64,000 nt of DNA, from NCBI GenBank assembly GCA_963825445.1, contig CAWGTM010000020.1:1-64000 (forward strand), written 5' to 3'. A program made the translations under genes and the position numbers. This document shows positions 10,463-19,168 of this stretch, piece after piece. Below the pieces are notes generated by a model, which saw nothing but the letters and a program-made list of their open reading frames with translations, made no database searches and was not told the origin of the DNA. The first letter of the stretch is position 1, and each line of letters starts with the position of its first letter. The DNA comes from Actinophytocola sp963825445 (GTDB lineage: Bacteria; Actinomycetota; Actinomycetes; Mycobacteriales; Pseudonocardiaceae).

Positions 10463-11250
10463 GCCGGTTCTCGTTCAACCAGGCGACCGCCAAGTACTGG
10501 CCGCTGGCCGAGGTAGTGGCGGGCTGCGCGGAGGCCGGCGTCACTCAGGTCGGGCTCTGGCGCGAACCCGTTGCCGAGTACGGCCTGGCACGCTCGGCGA
10601 AACTGGTCCACGAGGCCGGCCTGTCGGTGACGTCGCTCTGCCGCGGCGGCTTCTTCGGCGCCGACAACTGGCTGGACGACAACCGCGCAGCGCTCGACGA
10701 AGCGGCCGAACTGGGCGCCCCCGCACTCGTGTTGGTGTGCGGCGGCCTGTTCGGCCGCCCACTGGCCGAGGCGCGGGACCGGGTAGCCCGCGGCCTGGAG
10801 GCGCTGGCCCCGCACGCGCTGGACGTGGGCGTGACGTTAGCCGTCGAACCCATGCACCCGATGTTCTGCGCGGACCGCAGCGTGGTCGCGTCACTGCACG
10901 GCGCCCTGGAACTGTGCGCACCGTTCCCGGCCGCCGCCGTCGGCATCGCGCTCGACACCTACCACGTGTGGTGGGACGAACGGGTCTTCGAACTGATCGC
11001 CGGTGCCGGCGACCGCATCGCGTGCTTCCAACTGGCCGACTGGGTGGTCCCCCTACCGGCGGACGTCCTCGTGGGCCGCGGCCTGCCCGGCACCGGCCAC
11101 GTGGAGTTCGGCAAGTTCCTGCGCGCGGTCGACGACGCCGGCTACACAGGCCCCATCGAGATCGAGGTCTTCAACGCCGAACTGTGGGCCCGCCCGGGAG
11201 AAGAAATCCTGCGCGACACCATCGCCGCATACGAGCAGGTCACCAACTAG
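10459..11250 (+). CDS. Sugar phosphate isomerase/epimerase family (AP-endonuclease-2 TIM barrel)
   Basis: A 263-residue TIM-barrel protein of the xylose-isomerase-like family. Metal-ligand type residues are visible in AVEPMHP, IALDTYHVWWD, CFQLADW and PIEIEVFNAELW, the standard Glu/Asp/His/Glu layout of these isomerases. GTG 10459 overlaps the DUF993 stop by four bases. Members act as epimerases, isomerases or, in 3-keto-glycoside pathways, lyases. The gene pair with a Gfo/Idh/MocA dehydrogenase makes an oxidise-then-cleave or epimerise route plausible (inference). It ends the catabolic operon; the next gene starts 12 bases later but is of another type. Confidence 0.88.
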   Translation: MSRFSFNQATAKYWPLAEVVAGCAEAGVTQVGLWREPVAEYGLARSAKLVHEAGLSVTSLCRGGFFGADNWLDDNRAALDEAAELGAPALVLVCGGLFGRPLAEARDRVARGLEALAPHALDVGVTLAVEPMHPMFCADRSVVASLHGALELCAPFPAAAVGIALDTYHVWWDERVFELIAGAGDRIACFQLADWVVPLPADVLVGRGLPGTGHVEFGKFLRAVDDAGYTGPIEIEVFNAELWARPGEEILRDTIAAYEQVTN

Positions 11251-11261
11251 GCTTCGACCTC

Positions 11262-11861
11262 GTGGGGGATCTGCCGCGTGAGTTTCGGATTACCGGCGGC
11301 TTCGGTCGCGTCGTGTGGTCATACAAATCCATCCTGGTGGCGCTGTTCGTCATCTTCGGGGTGGTCAGCGTGGATGCCGTTGGGTGGTGGGGCGCCGTCG
11401 CGGCCGGCGGGGCGGTCGACGGTTTGTTCGTGGGCAAGCTGTTCAGCAACTTCCGGCGGATGCAGGCAAACACGGTGGCGACGTTCTCGGAGCAGGGCGT
11501 CGAGTGGCGGGACAAGATAGGGCTCCGCGTGCGGTTGAGGTGGCCGGACGTGACCCGAATCGATGAGGTCGAATTCCGGCAGTCCCCACCCCACGAGGAC
11601 CGCCGCGGGATGATCCGCATGAAGTCCAATGACGGTGTGATCAAGTTGCAGGGTCTCGTCGGCTGGGGCGAACGGATCATGCCGCTGGACGTCCCCGGGT
11701 GGGTGCTCGAGCGGCTGGCCGCGGAGCCCAGGAACCCGGCGGACGGGCGGCCAGGGGTGATCATCCCACTTGGTCTCATCGACCCGGACTGGCAGCGGAC
11801 CGACATGGGGGAGCTGGTCCGCCGCCACCGTCCGGACCTGTTCGACGACGACGCCACGTAG
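11262..11861 (+). CDS. Hypothetical membrane-associated protein, paralogue A
   Basis: A 199-residue protein not recognised from any named family. It begins LPREFRITGGFGRVV, has two hydrophobic helices at about residues 20-60, then a soluble PH-like stretch (VRLRWPDVTRIDEVEF, LQGLVGWGERIMPLDVPGWV) and a tail IDPDWQRTDMGELVRRHRPDLF. The gene immediately downstream is a clear paralogue of the same layout. Both start at a GTG inside the shared sequence GGCT(T/C)CGACCTCGTGGGG. The arrangement suggests tandem duplication. It is co-directional with the ABC genes downstream. Confidence 0.7.
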   Translation: MGDLPREFRITGGFGRVVWSYKSILVALFVIFGVVSVDAVGWWGAVAAGGAVDGLFVGKLFSNFRRMQANTVATFSEQGVEWRDKIGLRVRLRWPDVTRIDEVEFRQSPPHEDRRGMIRMKSNDGVIKLQGLVGWGERIMPLDVPGWVLERLAAEPRNPADGRPGVIIPLGLIDPDWQRTDMGELVRRHRPDLFDDDAT

Positions 11862-11872
11862 GCTCCGACCTC

Positions 11873-12544
11873 GTGGGGTACCCGAATCAGATGCAGTTGC
11901 CGCGCGAGTTTCGCATGTCCGGGGGCTTCGGGCGCGTCGCGCTGCCGTACGTGTTCGTGCTGATCTTCTTCTTCGCCATCATGCTGTTGCTCGGCTCGAT
12001 CTTCGCCGGTCTGCTGGGCGGCATCGGGATCGCGGTCGTCGCCACCGGCGCGCTCGTGGGTGTGCTGTTCGCCAAGTTCAAGAAGATGTCGACCGGCACG
12101 GTCGTGCGGTTCTCCGAGTGGGGCGTCGAGCTGAGCGACCAAATGGGGTTCCGGATCCGCCTGCTGTGGCCGGACATCACCCGGATCGGCCAGGTCGACA
12201 CCCGCATGTCCGGCGCCGGCCAGATCGGCGAGGACGGCGGCGTCCAGGTCGGCGTCGGGTCGATCAAGTCGCAGGGGCTCATCGGCTGGGGCGAGCGGCT
12301 CACGCCGCCGAACATCCCCGCCTGGATGCGTGAGCAGTTGGCCGCCACGCCCGTGAACCCGGTCGACGGGCGGCGCGAGGTGGCCATCCCGCTCGGCGGC
12401 ATCGACCCGAACTGGGTGCAGACCGCCATGGGGGCGTGGGTCCGCCTCTACCGCCCGGACCTGTTCGGCGGATACCAACAGCCCTACCAGCAGCCATATC
12501 AACAGCCGTACTACCCGCCACCCGGCTACCCGCCCCACCGGTGA
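11873..12544 (+). CDS. Hypothetical membrane protein, paralogue B with PYQQ-rich tail
   Basis: A 223-residue paralogue of the preceding product: MQLPREFRMSGGFGRVALPY, two strongly hydrophobic helices (FFFAIMLLLG and GGIGIAVVATGALVGVLF), then VRFSEWGVELSDQMGFRIR, GLIGWGERLTPPNIPAWM and IDPNWVQTAMGAWVRLYRPD. Unlike the first copy it ends in a Tyr/Gln/Pro repeat (PYQQ three times, then PPPGYPP), a low-complexity tail often found at the membrane periphery of actinomycetes. GTG 11873 is used by analogy with the first copy; ATG 11903 is possible. Its stop overlaps the ABC ATPase start (GTGA), linking it to an exporter. Function unknown. Confidence 0.72.
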   Translation: MGYPNQMQLPREFRMSGGFGRVALPYVFVLIFFFAIMLLLGSIFAGLLGGIGIAVVATGALVGVLFAKFKKMSTGTVVRFSEWGVELSDQMGFRIRLLWPDITRIGQVDTRMSGAGQIGEDGGVQVGVGSIKSQGLIGWGERLTPPNIPAWMREQLAATPVNPVDGRREVAIPLGGIDPNWVQTAMGAWVRLYRPDLFGGYQQPYQQPYQQPYYPPPGYPPHR

Positions 12545-13149
12545 GCATCAAGGCGGTCGGCCTGGGCGTGCGGGCCGGCGACGAGTGGCTGTTCCACGAC
12601 CTCGACCTGGCCGTGGGCGAAGGCGAGTGCCTGGCGCTGACCGGCACGAACGGCAGCGGCAAGTCGACCCTCCTGAACTGCCTGTACGGCACGAGAGCGC
12701 CGACCGAGGGCACGGTCACCGTCCTCGACCAGCAGCCGAACGAACGCGACGTCACGTTCCGCCGCCGCGTCTCGGTCCTGCTCGACGACTCCGACTTCTT
12801 CGCCGAGCTGTCCACCCGCCAACACCTGGAACTGCTGCTCGAAACCCACGGCGGCGACCCGGCCGACGCCCTCACCTGGCTGGCGGAGGCGGGCCTGGCC
12901 GAACGCGCCGACGTCCACGCCTACCACCTGTCGGCCGGCCAACGCCGCCGTCTGCTGGTCCTGGGCGCCGTGGCCCGCCCCCACGAGGTCCTCCTCCTGG
13001 ACGAGCCCGAGCGCGCCCTCGACGTCCAGGGCAAGAAGTGGCTCGCCGACCTCGTGACGGCCGAGCGGGAACGTGGCGTCACCGTGGTCATGGCCACCCA
13101 CCACCCGCCCCTGCTGACCGTCGCCGACCACGAGGTCCACCTGGGATGA
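12541..13149 (+). CDS. ABC transporter ATP-binding protein (exporter type)
   Basis: A 202-residue ATPase with Walker A TGTNGSGKST, a degenerate signature LSAGQRRRLLVLG, Walker B EVLLLDEPERALD and the switch His in TVVMATHHPPLL. The short length and the lack of a long C-terminal domain fit export or ABC-2-type systems. It is locked into an operon: a GTGA overlap with the PYQQ-tail gene before it and an ATGA overlap with the multi-spanning protein after it, which is the likely permease partner. The cargo is unknown. Confidence 0.88.
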   Translation: MSIKAVGLGVRAGDEWLFHDLDLAVGEGECLALTGTNGSGKSTLLNCLYGTRAPTEGTVTVLDQQPNERDVTFRRRVSVLLDDSDFFAELSTRQHLELLLETHGGDPADALTWLAEAGLAERADVHAYHLSAGQRRRLLVLGAVARPHEVLLLDEPERALDVQGKKWLADLVTAERERGVTVVMATHHPPLLTVADHEVHLG

Positions 13150-14357
13150 CCCGCTGGTTCAGCGGGGACGAGCGCACTCTCGGACTGGTGCTCGGCGGCG
13201 GCCTGGCGACCTTCGCGTTCTTCCGGCTCGACACGCTGCGCGACAAACTGGGCATTCCCGCCGAGACCGCGACCCCACTCGCCCTGGTGGCGGTCGTCAC
13301 GGCCGTGGCCTGGTGGTCGATGCTGCCGCGCGGCTTCGTCTGGCTCGAACCGGCGGACCTCACCTGGCGTGACGTCGACCGCAACCGCCTGATCACCCAG
13401 AGAATCCTCGGCGGCTGGCTCCTGCGCCTGGTCGCGCTCGGCTACCTGCTCGCTCTCCTCGCCGCCGTCGCGACCATCCCGCGTGACTGGATCCTGGCCG
13501 GCACCGCCCTCCTGCTCGGCACCGCCCTCGCCGCGCTGAGCACCATCCGACGACCACGGACGAGCCGCACGGCCGAGACGCTGATCGTGCTCGCGCCGGC
13601 CGCGGCCATGACGTTCACAACGCCCGGCCAGGCCGTGCTCATCGCCCTGGCTGCCGCCGCGACCCTCGCCGCCGCCGTCCTCGCCGCGCGCCCCAGGCCA
13701 CACAACCCGGGCCGCACCGAACTGGTCGACGGCTGGCACGACCGGCTCCTGCGCGAGACGGGCCTGCACTTCCTCGACCTCGCGATGCTCCTGCCCGCCG
13801 CCCGCCCCGGCCGTCCCCGACGCCTCGGCCGGCCCGTCGCGCTGCGCCTGGCCTGGCTCGGCGTCGTCGGCCGCGTCCGCCTCGTGCCGACGGCCGCCCT
13901 CCTGGCCCTCACCACGATCACCGCGCTGCGCACGTTCCCCGCCCTCCCGGACGTCCTGGTGATCACGGTCATCGGCTACCTGTCGGTCCTCCCGTTCGGC
14001 GCGGCCCTCGGCGACCTGTGGGCGTCCCCGGGCAAACGCCGCTGGGTCGGCCTGTCGAACCTGGAGTTGCGAACCGCCAACCTCGTGGTCCTGGCCGGCG
14101 TGGCGGCCGTCTGGGTGGTACCCGTCTCCGGACTGGACGCCCTGTACGCCATCCCGATCATCGCGGCCGGCGTCGTGCGCACGGTCACGAGAAAACCCCC
14201 GAACTTCGACACCCTCGGCGAGGTGGCCACCCCGTTCGGCACGATCCCGGCCGCGCTGATCGTCCAGGTACTACGCGGCCCCGACCTGGTCCTCCTGTCC
14301 CTGATCTACCCCCCGATCACGGTCCCTCTAGCCCTGGTGTGGGCACTCCTACGCTGA
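13146..14357 (+). CDS. Multi-spanning membrane protein (DUF6297-like), probable ABC permease partner
   Basis: A 403-residue integral membrane protein with about nine to ten hydrophobic helices, for example ATPLALVAVVTAVAWWSML, LVALGYLLALLAAVATI, VIGYLSVLPFGAALG and VVLAGVAAVWVVPV. A soluble loop with DGWHDRLLRETGLHFLDLAML sits in the middle. It resembles actinomycete DUF6297 proteins that sit next to a small ABC ATPase. The ATG overlaps the ATPase stop, so the two probably form one transporter. No substrate motif is visible. It ends two bases before a large nested palindrome. Confidence 0.75.
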   Translation: MTRWFSGDERTLGLVLGGGLATFAFFRLDTLRDKLGIPAETATPLALVAVVTAVAWWSMLPRGFVWLEPADLTWRDVDRNRLITQRILGGWLLRLVALGYLLALLAAVATIPRDWILAGTALLLGTALAALSTIRRPRTSRTAETLIVLAPAAAMTFTTPGQAVLIALAAAATLAAAVLAARPRPHNPGRTELVDGWHDRLLRETGLHFLDLAMLLPAARPGRPRRLGRPVALRLAWLGVVGRVRLVPTAALLALTTITALRTFPALPDVLVITVIGYLSVLPFGAALGDLWASPGKRRWVGLSNLELRTANLVVLAGVAAVWVVPVSGLDALYAIPIIAAGVVRTVTRKPPNFDTLGEVATPFGTIPAALIVQVLRGPDLVLLSLIYPPITVPLALVWALLR

Positions 14358-14358
14358 A

Positions 14359-14549
14359 CCCGGCGAGTCCCACGTTCAAGCCCGGCGAGTCCCCCTCCCA
14401 GGACATCCGAGCTGGCGTTTCAAGCCCCGCGAGTCTCCGTCGCGGGGCAGGCGAGTTGGCGGTTCATGACCACGGCGTTCGGTTGCGAACCGCCAACTCG
14501 CGGGTCTGCGGAGGGAGACTCGCGGGTGTTGAACGTGGGACTCGCCCGG
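14359..14549. repeat. Nested three-arm palindrome between convergent genes
   Basis: Three inverted repeats are nested in correct order: outer arms 14359-14379 and 14529-14549 (CCCGGCGAGTCCCACGTTC type), middle arms about 14427-14438 and 14514-14526 (CCCGCGAGTCTCC), inner arms 14451-14465 and 14487-14501 (GCGAGTTGGCGGTTC). A further copy of the outer right arm follows at about 14551-14565. The element fills the gap between two convergent genes, so a bidirectional terminator or a REP-like structured element is likely. Confidence 0.7.
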
Positions 14550-14566
14550 TCTGAACGTGGGACTCG

Positions 14567-15310
14567 CTAGCCGGCGGCGATCAGCAGTCGCCACGCCTCG
14601 CCGAACAGCCGACGCAGCTCCAGGCAGACGGCGATCTCCTCGGCCGGCGGCGGATCCGGATACGCGGCCACGGCGGCCGCCCCGTCCAGCCTCCGAGTGT
14701 TCGCCAGACAAGCGAGGTCCCACGCCAGCGGCCCGTGCCAGGCGTCCTCGAAGTCGTTCCACACCAGTCCACGCGGCGTGACCAGCAGGTTTCCCGGATG
14801 CGCGTCCCCATGCAGGGGCCGGGAGGGCATTGCCGCCACGGCTGAAGCCAGGGGAGCCACCCGCGCTCGCAACTCGGACACGTCCACCGACCCCTCGAGG
14901 TAGTCCAGCGTGTTGACCAGGTCGTCCACCGGCCCGGCCGCCGGCAGCGGACCCGCATAAGAAGCGAGAGCCGCATGCAGCGAGGCCAGCGCCAAGCCCA
15001 CGGCGGAAGGCGGAGGCACGTCGGTCGAGTGTGGCTCGAACCGCCACAGCGCGACCGACCCCGCCATCCCGAGCGGCACCGTCGCCGCCACCCCCCGAGC
15101 CGCCACATGACGAGCCACGTCGACATCCCGCTGAAGCCACGCCGAGACCCCCGGCCGGATGAGCGCCGTGCGACCCGCCACCTTCGCGATCACCGGCGAC
15201 GGCCGCAGGTGAACGACCACATTGCTACCCGAGTGCAGCACCACCGGGTCGGTGCAGCGGATCCCCAGGTCGGCGGCCATCGCCACCGCCGCCCGCACAC
15301 TGATCGACAT
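14567..15310 (-). CDS. Aminoglycoside-phosphotransferase-fold kinase
   Basis: A 247-residue small-molecule kinase of the APH/choline-kinase fold. The catalytic loop is clear (SRPLHGDAHPGNLLV, with the HGDxHxxN pattern at about residue 165), and the metal-binding Asp lies in VWNDFEDAWHGPLAWDLACL. The N-lobe has VVVHLRPSPVIAKVAGR with the ATP-binding Lys. The real substrate of such stand-alone genes is seldom an antibiotic; sugars or amino alcohols are common. It is transcribed away from ctaD and ends at the nested palindrome. Confidence 0.88.
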   Translation of the reverse strand: MSISVRAAVAMAADLGIRCTDPVVLHSGSNVVVHLRPSPVIAKVAGRTALIRPGVSAWLQRDVDVARHVAARGVAATVPLGMAGSVALWRFEPHSTDVPPPSAVGLALASLHAALASYAGPLPAAGPVDDLVNTLDYLEGSVDVSELRARVAPLASAVAAMPSRPLHGDAHPGNLLVTPRGLVWNDFEDAWHGPLAWDLACLANTRRLDGAAAVAAYPDPPPAEEIAVCLELRRLFGEAWRLLIAAG

Positions 15311-15401
15311 CCAGAGATCGTGTCACCCGCCCAAACGCACTGGCCAACCCGGAGCGGGCTACGATCGCCACGAACTAGCGAGGAGCCACAGGAGGCATGG
15401 A

Positions 15402-17186
15402 GTGACGGCAGTAGCCCCGAAGCCGATCGCCACGCGCCCGTACCCGGCGCGTCCGGCAGCCAAGGGTTCTTACCTCCTGCAGCTGTTCCGGGAGACGGAT
15501 CCCAAGAAGATCGGGATCATGTACCTGGTCACGGCGTTCGCCTTCTTCATGATCGGCGGCGCGATGGCCATGCTCATCCGCTCTGAGCTGGCGTTCCCCG
15601 GTCAACAGTTCCTGTCCCAGGAGCAGTACAACCAGCTGTTCACGATGCACGGCACGATCATGTTGCTGCTCTACGCGACACCGATCCTGTTCGGCTTCGC
15701 GAACTTCATCCTGCCGCTCCAGATCGGCGCGCCCGACGTGGCGTTCCCCCGACTGAACGCCTTCTCGTACTGGCTGTTCCTGTTCGGCGGCATCATCGTG
15801 CTCTCCGGCTTCCTGACCCCGGGAGGCGCCGCCGACTTCGGCTGGTTCGCCTACACCCCGCTGTCGGACAAGATCCACTCGCCCGGAGTGGGCGGTGACC
15901 TGTGGATCGTCGGCCTGATCCTGTCCGGTCTCGGCACGATCCTCGGTGGCGTGAACATGCTGACCACCGTGGTCTGCCTGCGTGCCCCCGGCATGACCAT
16001 GTTCCGGATGCCGATCTTCACCTGGAACATCCTGATCACGGCCATCCTGATCCTGATCGCCTTCCCGATCCTGACCGCGGCCCTGTTCGGCCTGCTGGCG
16101 GACCGGTTGTTCGGGGCGCACGTGTTCGACCCGGCCAACGGCGGCGTGATCCTCTGGCAGCACCTCTTCTGGTTCTTCGGCCATCCGGAGGTCTACATCG
16201 TCGCGTTGCCGTTCTTCGGCATCGTTTCGGAGATCTTCCCGGTGTTCAGCCGCAAGCCGCTGTTCGGCTACCGCGGCCTGATCTACGCGACGCTCGGCAT
16301 CGCGGCGCTGTCCGTGGCCGTGTGGGCCCACCACATGTACGCCACCGGCGCGGTGCTCCTGCCGTTCTTCGCCTTCATGACGTTCCTCATCGCGGTACCG
16401 ACCGGTGTGAAGTTCTTCAACTGGATCGGCACCATGTGGAAGGGGCAACTGACCTTCGAGACGCCGATGTTGTTCTCCATCGGCTTCCTGGTCACGTTCC
16501 TCTTCGGCGGTCTCACGGGCATCCTGCTGGCCGCCCCGGCCATCGACTTCCACGTGTCCGACACGTACTTCGTGGTGGCCCACTTCCACTACGTGCTCTA
16601 CGGCACGATCGCGTTCGCCACCTTCGCGGGCATCTACTTCTGGTTCCCGAAGATCACTGGTCGCTACCTCGACGAGTCGCTCGGCAAGCTCCACTTCTGG
16701 ACCACGTTCCTGGGCTTCCACGGCACGTTCCTGGTCCAGCACTGGCTGGGCAACGAGGGCATGCCGCGTCGCTACGCCGACTACCTGGCCTCCGACGGGT
16801 TCACCACGCTGAACACGATCTCCACGATCGGCGCGTACATCCTCGGTGCGTCCACGCTGCCGTTCATCTGGAACGTCTTCAAGTCGTACCGCTACGGCGA
16901 GACCACCACGGCCGACGACCCGTGGGGCTACGGCAACTCGCTCGAATGGGCCACCAGCAGCCCGCCGCCGCGCCACAACTTCACCGAGCTGCCCCGCATC
17001 CGGTCCGAGCGTCCCGCGTTCGACCTGCACTACCCGCATGTGGTGGAGCAGGCCAACCGCGACAAGTACATCGGCCCGTTCAGCGGCAAGCACGGCGAAA
17101 GCGGCCATGCGGCGCCGTCGGAGGTCCTCGCCGAGAAGATGAATCCGGACGAGATCTCCAAGGGCGACCCCCAGAAGTCGAACTGA
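15402..17186 (+). CDS. ctaD: Cytochrome c oxidase subunit I (aa3 type)
   Basis: Catalytic subunit of the terminal oxidase, 594 residues, about 12 membrane helices. Haem and CuB ligands are visible: His in NQLFTMHGTIMLL, WFFGHPEVYIVALP with the His-Tyr cross-link pair, AHHMYATG, and the paired histidines in VVAHFHYVLYG. The start is GTG 15402 with GGAGG five bases upstream; the ATG at 15397 is out of frame and meets a stop at once. The C-terminal extension after residue 540 (HNFTELPRIRSERPAFD) is typical of actinobacteria. Other oxidase subunits are not in the window. Confidence 0.97.
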   Translation: MTAVAPKPIATRPYPARPAAKGSYLLQLFRETDPKKIGIMYLVTAFAFFMIGGAMAMLIRSELAFPGQQFLSQEQYNQLFTMHGTIMLLLYATPILFGFANFILPLQIGAPDVAFPRLNAFSYWLFLFGGIIVLSGFLTPGGAADFGWFAYTPLSDKIHSPGVGGDLWIVGLILSGLGTILGGVNMLTTVVCLRAPGMTMFRMPIFTWNILITAILILIAFPILTAALFGLLADRLFGAHVFDPANGGVILWQHLFWFFGHPEVYIVALPFFGIVSEIFPVFSRKPLFGYRGLIYATLGIAALSVAVWAHHMYATGAVLLPFFAFMTFLIAVPTGVKFFNWIGTMWKGQLTFETPMLFSIGFLVTFLFGGLTGILLAAPAIDFHVSDTYFVVAHFHYVLYGTIAFATFAGIYFWFPKITGRYLDESLGKLHFWTTFLGFHGTFLVQHWLGNEGMPRRYADYLASDGFTTLNTISTIGAYILGASTLPFIWNVFKSYRYGETTTADDPWGYGNSLEWATSSPPPRHNFTELPRIRSERPAFDLHYPHVVEQANRDKYIGPFSGKHGESGHAAPSEVLAEKMNPDEISKGDPQKSN

Positions 17187-17204
17187 TTCGGTAGGTCTCC
17201 TCCC

Positions 17205-18428
17205 GTGGCCCAGCCCAGTACACCGGTCCTGATCACCGTTACCGGGCCGGACAAGCCGGGCGTGTCCTCGGTGCTGTTCGCGGTGCTGACCAGGCACGGC
17301 GTCGACATCCTCGACGTCGAGCAGGTCACCATCCGCGGCCAGCTCGTGCTGGGTGTGCTCGTCGGCACCGACCACGACCCGGAGGGCCTCCAGGAGGCCG
17401 TCGAGCAGGCCATGGCCACGGTCGGCGTGCAGGTCACCGTCGAGGTGGGCGCCGACCCGCTGTCCCCGTCGCGGCTCGGCTCCAGCCACGTGCTCGTGGT
17501 GCTCGGCCGCCCGGTCACCGCGCGCGCGTTCGCCGAGGTCGCGAGGCGTCTCGCGGCGCTGGACATCAACATCGACGCCATCCGCCGCGTGGCCGACTAC
17601 CCGGTCACCGGCCTGGAGCTGCGGGTTTCCGTGGCGCAGGACGACGGCCAGTCCGATGCGGCGCTGCGGGCCGCATTGGCCGAGGTGTCGGCACGTGTCG
17701 GCCTGGACGTCGCTGTCGAGCGCGAAGGGCTGACCAGGCGGGCCAAACGCCTGGTGGTGTTCGACGTCGACTCCACGCTCATCCAGGGCGAGGTCATCGA
17801 GATGCTCGCGGCGAAGGCCGGCCGCGAGGCCGAGGTCCGCGAGGTCACGGAGGCCGCCATGCGCGGCGAGCTGGACTTCGCCCAGTCCCTCGAACGACGC
17901 GTCTCCGCGCTGGCCGGCCTGCCCGAGTCGGTCCTCGACGAGGTGGCCGACTCGTTGACCTTCATGCCGGGCGCACGCACCACCATCCGCACGCTCAAGC
18001 GCTTGGGCTTCCGCTGCGGGGTGGTGTCCGGCGGGTTCACCCCGATCATCGACCGCCTGGCCGTTGACCTCGGCCTCGACTTCAGCATGGCCAACGACCT
18101 GGAGATCGAGGACGGCAAGCTCACCGGCCGCGTCCTCGGCGAGATCGTCGACCGCCCGGGCAAGGCCCAGGCCCTGCGCCGCTTCGCCGCCGAGTTCGAC
18201 GTGCCGCTGGCCCAGTGCGTGGCCATCGGCGACGGCGCGAACGACATCGACATGCTCTCCACCGCCGGCCTCGGGGTCGCCTTCAACGCGAAGCCCGCCC
18301 TGCGCGAGGTGGCCGACACCGCGCTGTCCCACCCGTACCTGGACGTCGTGCTGTTCGTGCTGGGCGTGACCAGGGCCGAGGTGGAGGCCGCCGACGCCGC
18401 CGACGGCCTGGACTCGCTACGCCAGTGA
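17205..18428 (+). CDS. serB: Phosphoserine phosphatase with two ACT domains
   Basis: Last step of serine synthesis: hydrolysis of O-phosphoserine. The 407-residue protein has two N-terminal ACT-type domains (about residues 8-85 and 95-170; ITVTGPDKPGVSSVLFAVL marks the first) and a HAD phosphatase domain with the nucleophile motif DVDSTLI at residues 187-193. Further motifs are VVSGGFTPIIDRLA and GDGANDIDMLSTAGLGVAF. GTG start. Its stop overlaps the next gene by four bases. The ACT domains suggest allosteric control by serine or another amino acid. Confidence 0.95.
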   Translation: MAQPSTPVLITVTGPDKPGVSSVLFAVLTRHGVDILDVEQVTIRGQLVLGVLVGTDHDPEGLQEAVEQAMATVGVQVTVEVGADPLSPSRLGSSHVLVVLGRPVTARAFAEVARRLAALDINIDAIRRVADYPVTGLELRVSVAQDDGQSDAALRAALAEVSARVGLDVAVEREGLTRRAKRLVVFDVDSTLIQGEVIEMLAAKAGREAEVREVTEAAMRGELDFAQSLERRVSALAGLPESVLDEVADSLTFMPGARTTIRTLKRLGFRCGVVSGGFTPIIDRLAVDLGLDFSMANDLEIEDGKLTGRVLGEIVDRPGKAQALRRFAAEFDVPLAQCVAIGDGANDIDMLSTAGLGVAFNAKPALREVADTALSHPYLDVVLFVLGVTRAEVEAADAADGLDSLRQ

Positions 18429-19168
18429 TCCTCGACCCGCTCGCCGCGCGATACGCGCACTGGCTGGGCCTCCCGGCCACGGAGACCGGCGACACGGCCG
18501 ACGAGGACCCGGAGCTGGTCCGCGCGATGCCGGTGATCCTGCGCATCGAGCGCTCCTCCCCACCTTCCCGGACGTCGGTCCTGGAGGCGGCAGCGGCCGC
18601 GGCCGTGGCGGTCTGCCTGGCCGACGAACCGTCCTGGGAAGACCCGCTGCAGGCCTGGATCGACGGCCGAATCCGCAAGGTCTCCCGCCGAGCCCGCGGC
18701 GCCCACTGGGATGCCGTCCAAGCTCTACCGGGCGTCACGGTGTCGGTGGACGGCGCCGAGGCCCGTGCCCTGGTCCCGGGCCTGGTGGTGGAAACCCCTC
18801 GCGAGGTCACCCGCCTCCAGATCTCCGGCAGCGAACTCCCGACGGACGACCCAGGCCCGCCCCCACCCGGCGTCCCCGTCCTGTGGCTGAACCCGACAGT
18901 GGAGATGACGGCCGGCAAGGCCGCCGCCCAGGTCGGCCACGCGTCAATGCTGCTGGCCGCGCTCATCCGCGACCCGGAGTACTTCGCGAGTTGGAAGGAC
19001 TACCGCTGCGCCGTCCGCACCCCCACCCGCGCGCGCTGGCAGGAGCTGCACCCTGGCGACGATCCGGCCGGCGCCTGGCGTTCCCGGGGCGTGGTGGCCG
19101 TACGAGACGCGGGCTTCACGGAAGTAGCGCCGGGAACGGTGACCGTGATCGCGCAAGATGTCGCGTGA
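18425..19168 (+). CDS. Peptidyl-tRNA hydrolase 2-like protein
   Basis: A 247-residue protein whose C-terminal half is Pth2-like: VEMTAGKAAAQVGHASMLLA matches the lysine/glutamine/histidine motif of that family, which releases peptide from peptidyl-tRNA. The N-terminal 130 residues (LDPLAARYAHWLGLP, Ala-rich helices) are less typical, and a housekeeping Pth1 is normally elsewhere in actinomycetes. GTG 18425 overlaps the serB stop, so it is co-translated. Activity is inferred from the motif only. Confidence 0.8.
   Translation: MILDPLAARYAHWLGLPATETGDTADEDPELVRAMPVILRIERSSPPSRTSVLEAAAAAAVAVCLADEPSWEDPLQAWIDGRIRKVSRRARGAHWDAVQALPGVTVSVDGAEARALVPGLVVETPREVTRLQISGSELPTDDPGPPPPGVPVLWLNPTVEMTAGKAAAQVGHASMLLAALIRDPEYFASWKDYRCAVRTPTRARWQELHPGDDPAGAWRSRGVVAVRDAGFTEVAPGTVTVIAQDVA

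Noticed and set aside
15375..18332. 985-codon minus-strand open frame
   Set aside because: Lies opposite ctaD and serB; composition is Arg/Gly/Gln/Glu-rich antisense typical of high-GC DNA, with no domain.
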